Source of the DNA: Saccharopolyspora shandongensis
GTDB lineage: Bacteria > Actinomycetota > Actinomycetes > Mycobacteriales > Pseudonocardiaceae
DNA: 64,000 nt
Assembly (NCBI RefSeq): GCF_900106995.1
Contig: NZ_FNOK01000039.1
Location: 30,989 to 94,988, forward strand
Reading direction: 5' to 3'
The position numbers were made by a program, and so were the translations under genes. Of this stretch, positions 62,201 through 64,000 are shown in pieces (position 1 is the stretch's first letter; each line of letters starts with the position of its first letter). Below the pieces are notes generated by a model. It made no database searches, was not told the origin of the DNA, and saw only the letters and a list, made by a program, of their open reading frames with translations.

Positions 62201-62774
62201 GGGAAACCACCTCGTGGTGCTGGACAAGGACGAGCCGGACGCCCAGGAGCGGCACCGGTTCTTCTTCCCGCGGCAGAAGCGCGACCGGCGGCTGTGCCTG
62301 GCGGACTTCTTCCGGACGCGCGAGCAGGCCGAGCGGACCGGCCAGGTGGACGTGCTGCCGGTGCAGCTGGTCACCATGGGCCAGCCCATCGCCGACTACG
62401 CCAACGAGCTGTTCGCCAAGAACGCCTACCGGGACTACCTGGAGGTGCACGGCATGGGCGTGCAGCTCACCGAGGCGCTGGCCGAGTACTGGCACCGGCG
62501 CGTCCGGCGGGAGCTCCAGTGGGCCGCCGGCGGTTCGGTGGCCGAGGAGGACCCGGCCGACGTGCAGGAGTTCTTCAAGCTCGGCTACCGAGGCGCGCGG
62601 TACTCCTTCGGCTACGGCGCCTGCCCGGACATCGAGGACCGGGCCAAGATCGTCGACCTGCTGGAGGCGGAGCGCATCGGCGTGGTGCTCTCGGAGGAGT
62701 TCCAGCTGCACCCCGAGCAGTCCACCGACGCGATCGTCGCCCACCACCCCGAGGCGAAGTACTTCAACACCTGA
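59208..62774 (+). CDS. metH: cobalamin-dependent methionine synthase
   Basis: 1188 aa, ATG 59208. All four modules are present: homocysteine domain (1-330; VLVADGGMGTALQAF, GLIGMNCATGPAEM-like Cys and VGGCCGTTTEH zinc Cys pair), methyl-tetrahydrofolate domain (about 335-610; SILNVGERTNANGSKAFREA), B12 domain (about 650-870; DVHDIGKNLVDIIV with the Co-ligating His, SGLLVKSTVIM, GGAALTRSYVE) and the SAM activation domain (about 930-1188; GYRGARYSFGYGACPD). A Lys/Arg/Glu-rich linker joins the last two. It remakes methionine from homocysteine for metK, using B12. Confidence 0.96.
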   Translation: MADRQNDPSGFLSALGERVLVADGGMGTALQAFDLTLDDFANLEGCNEILNVTRPDVVSSIYRGYLEAGSDAIETNTFGANLANLGEYDIPERIRELAETGSALAREAADEYSTPERPRFVLGSVGPGTKLPTLGHAPYPVLRDAYVEQVLGMLDGGIDVVLVETSQDLLQTKAAIVAAKRAMAQTGRWLPIIAQVTVETTGTMLVGSEIGAALTALEPLGIDLIGMNCATGPAEMSEHLRVLAQNSRIPISVMPNAGLPQLGPNGAVYPLQPDELAEALVGFVNDFGARLVGGCCGTTTEHVRAVAEAVAPLAPAPRTPEFVPSISSVYQTVPFEQDASILNVGERTNANGSKAFREAMLEGRYDDCVEIAKGQTREGAHMLDLCVDYVGRDGTADMRELASRLATASTLPIMVDSTEPAVIEAGLDSLGGRCAVNSVNYEDGVGEDSRFHQVMELVREHGATVVGTCIDEEGQARTKEWKLRVAERLIADLTENWGLDESAIIIDCLVFPITTGQEEVRKDAVETIEAIRELKRTHPDVQTTLGLSNVSFGLNAAARQVLNSVFLNECRDAGLDTAILNASKILPMNKIPDEQREVALDLVYDRRREGYDPLQKLMELFEGKTAKSSSASRAEELAKLPLFERLERRIVDGERNGLEADLDAAMAEKPPLGIINENLLAGMKVVGELFGSGQMQLPFVLQSAEVMKAAVAYLEPHMEKDDSGGKGKLLLATVKGDVHDIGKNLVDIIVSNNGYDVVNIGIKQPINAILEAAEEHKVDAIGMSGLLVKSTVIMKDNLEEMNSRGIAEKYPVLLGGAALTRSYVEHDLDELYQGDVRYAKDAFEGLHLMDRLMSIKRGDNPEENAAEEAKKAERKARRERSLRIAEKRKADQGEEPSYEDTTRSDVDAEAPVPTPPFWGSKVVKGVAVADYLALLDERATFFGQWGLRGAKKGEGPSYEDLVESEGRPRLRHWIDELSTAGILQHAAVVYGYFPCVTEGNHLVVLDKDEPDAQERHRFFFPRQKRDRRLCLADFFRTREQAERTGQVDVLPVQLVTMGQPIADYANELFAKNAYRDYLEVHGMGVQLTEALAEYWHRRVRRELQWAAGGSVAEEDPADVQEFFKLGYRGARYSFGYGACPDIEDRAKIVDLLEAERIGVVLSEEFQLHPEQSTDAIVAHHPEAKYFNT

Positions 62775-62814
62775 TCCACCCCCGCAACCGCATGGGAAAT
62801 CGAGAAGGGAAACC

Positions 62815-64000
62815 ATGAGCGTCAAGTTGCAGAAGGTCAATGGCCTTGAGTTCGCTGTCCGGGATTTGTCGTTGGCCGAGGCTGGTCGGCATCAGATCCG
62901 GTTGGCGGAGCATGAGATGCCGGGCCTGATGGCGACTCGCAAGGAGTATGCGGGTTCGCAGCCGTTGAAGGGTGCGCGGGTTGCGGGTTCGTTGCACATG
63001 ACGGTGCAGACGGCGGTGCTGATCGAGACCTTGGTGGCGTTGGGCGCGGAGGTCCGGTGGGTGTCGTGCAACATCTTCTCGACGCAGGATGAGGCTGCGG
63101 CGGCGATCGTGGTGGGCCCGAAGGGGTCGCCGGAGGCGCCTGCGGGTGTGCCGGTGTTCGCGTGGAAGGGTGAGTCGCTGGAGGAGTACTGGTGGTGCAC
63201 GGACCAGTTGTTCCAGTTCGGTGACGGCCAGGGTCCGAACATGATCCTCGACGACGGTGGCGATGCCACGTTGTTGGTTCACAAGGGTGTCGAGTTCGAG
63301 GCGGCGGGTGTGGTGCCGAACGCGGGCGAGGATGACCCGGAGGAGTACAAGGTCATCTTGGAGACCCTGCGCGCCAGCCTCGCCCAGAACGGCCGGCGGT
63401 TCACTAAGATCGCCGGTGAGATCAAGGGTGTCACCGAGGAGACCACCACGGGTGTGCACCGGCTGTACGAGCTGGCGAAGACCGGGGATCTGTTGTTCCC
63501 GGCGATCAATGTGAACGACTCGGTCACCAAGTCGAAGTTCGACAACAAGTACGGCTGCCGGCACTCCCTGGTCGACGGCATCAACCGCGCCACCGATGTG
63601 CTCATCGGCGGCAAGGTCGCGGTCGTCTGCGGCTACGGCGACGTCGGCAAGGGCTCGGCGGAATCGCTGCGCGGCCAGGGTGCGCGGGTGATCGTGACCG
63701 AGGTCGACCCGATCTGCGCGCTGCAGGCGGTGATGGACGGCTACCAGGTCACGACCCTGGAAGACGTGGTGGAGACCGCGGATATCTTCGTGACCACGAC
63801 GGGGAACTTCAACATCATCACCGCGGAGCACATGACGCGGATGAAGCATCAGGCGATCGTGGGCAACATCGGTCACTTCGACAACGAGATCGACATGGCC
63901 GGTTTGGAGAAGGTGCCGGGTGTCCGCAAGCAGGAGATCAAGCCGCAGGTCCACGAGTACGTGTTCGAGGACGGGCACTCGATCATCGTGCTGTCGGAGG
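62815..64000 (+). CDS. ahcY: adenosylhomocysteinase (partial, 3' end outside window)
   Basis: ATG 62815 behind GAGAAGGGAAACC, 40 bp after metH; 395 codons are open to the window edge. SLHMTVQTAVLIETLVALGA, WVSCNIFSTQDEAAAAI and FDNKYGCRHSLVDGINRATD cover substrate contacts. AVVCGYGDVGKGSAESLRGQ is the NAD motif, and TTTGNFNIITAEHM and VGNIGHFDNEIDM follow. It splits S-adenosylhomocysteine, the inhibitory product of methylation, into adenosine and homocysteine. Codon use is odd: TTG, GGT, GAT and CAT are common in the first 700 bp, unlike metH. Confidence 0.95.
   Translation, partial: MSVKLQKVNGLEFAVRDLSLAEAGRHQIRLAEHEMPGLMATRKEYAGSQPLKGARVAGSLHMTVQTAVLIETLVALGAEVRWVSCNIFSTQDEAAAAIVVGPKGSPEAPAGVPVFAWKGESLEEYWWCTDQLFQFGDGQGPNMILDDGGDATLLVHKGVEFEAAGVVPNAGEDDPEEYKVILETLRASLAQNGRRFTKIAGEIKGVTEETTTGVHRLYELAKTGDLLFPAINVNDSVTKSKFDNKYGCRHSLVDGINRATDVLIGGKVAVVCGYGDVGKGSAESLRGQGARVIVTEVDPICALQAVMDGYQVTTLEDVVETADIFVTTTGNFNIITAEHMTRMKHQAIVGNIGHFDNEIDMAGLEKVPGVRKQEIKPQVHEYVFEDGHSIIVLSE

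Overview
The window is GC-rich DNA with GTG and TTG starts, many 4-bp ATGA/GTGA gene overlaps, a DUF397-type gene, a KorAB ferredoxin oxidoreductase and a fused glycine-to-betaine methyltransferase. This points to a filamentous actinomycete, probably a Pseudonocardiaceae member of the Saccharopolyspora kind. The genus is inference; the actinobacterial character is plain from the sequence.

Layout. 1-5619 (minus): a five-gene acyl-CoA catabolic operon with enoyl-CoA hydratase, NDP-forming acyl-CoA synthetase, an MHS-type permease and two acyl-CoA dehydrogenases, the last cut by the window edge. 5779-8429 (minus): an MFS exporter and a GntR/FCD regulator. 8606-12130 (plus): an IclR regulator, an OPT-family transporter and an M29/NicX-like metalloenzyme. 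12470-18190: a proline iminopeptidase-like hydrolase, a PAS-PAS-GGDEF cyclase, a disulfide oxidoreductase, an iodotyrosine-deiodinase-like nitroreductase and an HSL-type esterase. 18600-21535: korA-korB, followed by a terminator whose loop has been split by an IS481-family element (21574-22857). 22898-23409: decayed XRE/DUF397 remnants and a 48-bp perfect palindrome. 23416-27530: an F420/FMN LLM oxidoreductase, a secreted beta-propeller protein and a secreted amidohydrolase.

27874-42280 (plus) is a surface-glycan locus: polysaccharide deacetylase, nucleotide-sugar dehydrogenase, ATP-grasp ligase, FAD monooxygenase-like protein, polyprenyl-phosphate sugar transferase, GT4, NAD-epimerase, membrane-anchored GH18, processive GT2, NarL-type regulator, second GT4, then a soluble histidine kinase and a second NarL-type regulator. 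Tight overlaps run through most of it. The sugar transferase probably starts a lipid-linked glycan. The ATP-grasp and flavin proteins suggest an unusual decoration of it.

42407-54342 is a mixed accessory region: TetR with a PPOX flavoprotein and a PDR/VanB-type reductase, a ThDP enzyme, a lipoprotein esterase, an epoxide-hydrolase-like enzyme, an iron-box-controlled siderophore-binding lipoprotein, a Tat-exported aldose epimerase, a secreted GH2 enzyme and an acyl-CoA synthetase.

54833-64000 (plus) is the most coherent system: a fused glycine/sarcosine/dimethylglycine methyltransferase, metK, adenosine kinase, metH and ahcY (cut by the window end). Together they make glycine betaine and regenerate its methyl donor, S-adenosylmethionine, while clearing S-adenosylhomocysteine and adenosine. 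A likely promoter, an operator-like palindrome at the predicted start site and a hairpin-rich leader of about 225 nt precede it.

A dispersed palindromic repeat (core TTTCGCGCGAAA) and a set of look-alike terminators (GTGAGTG...CACTCAC type) are scattered through the window.
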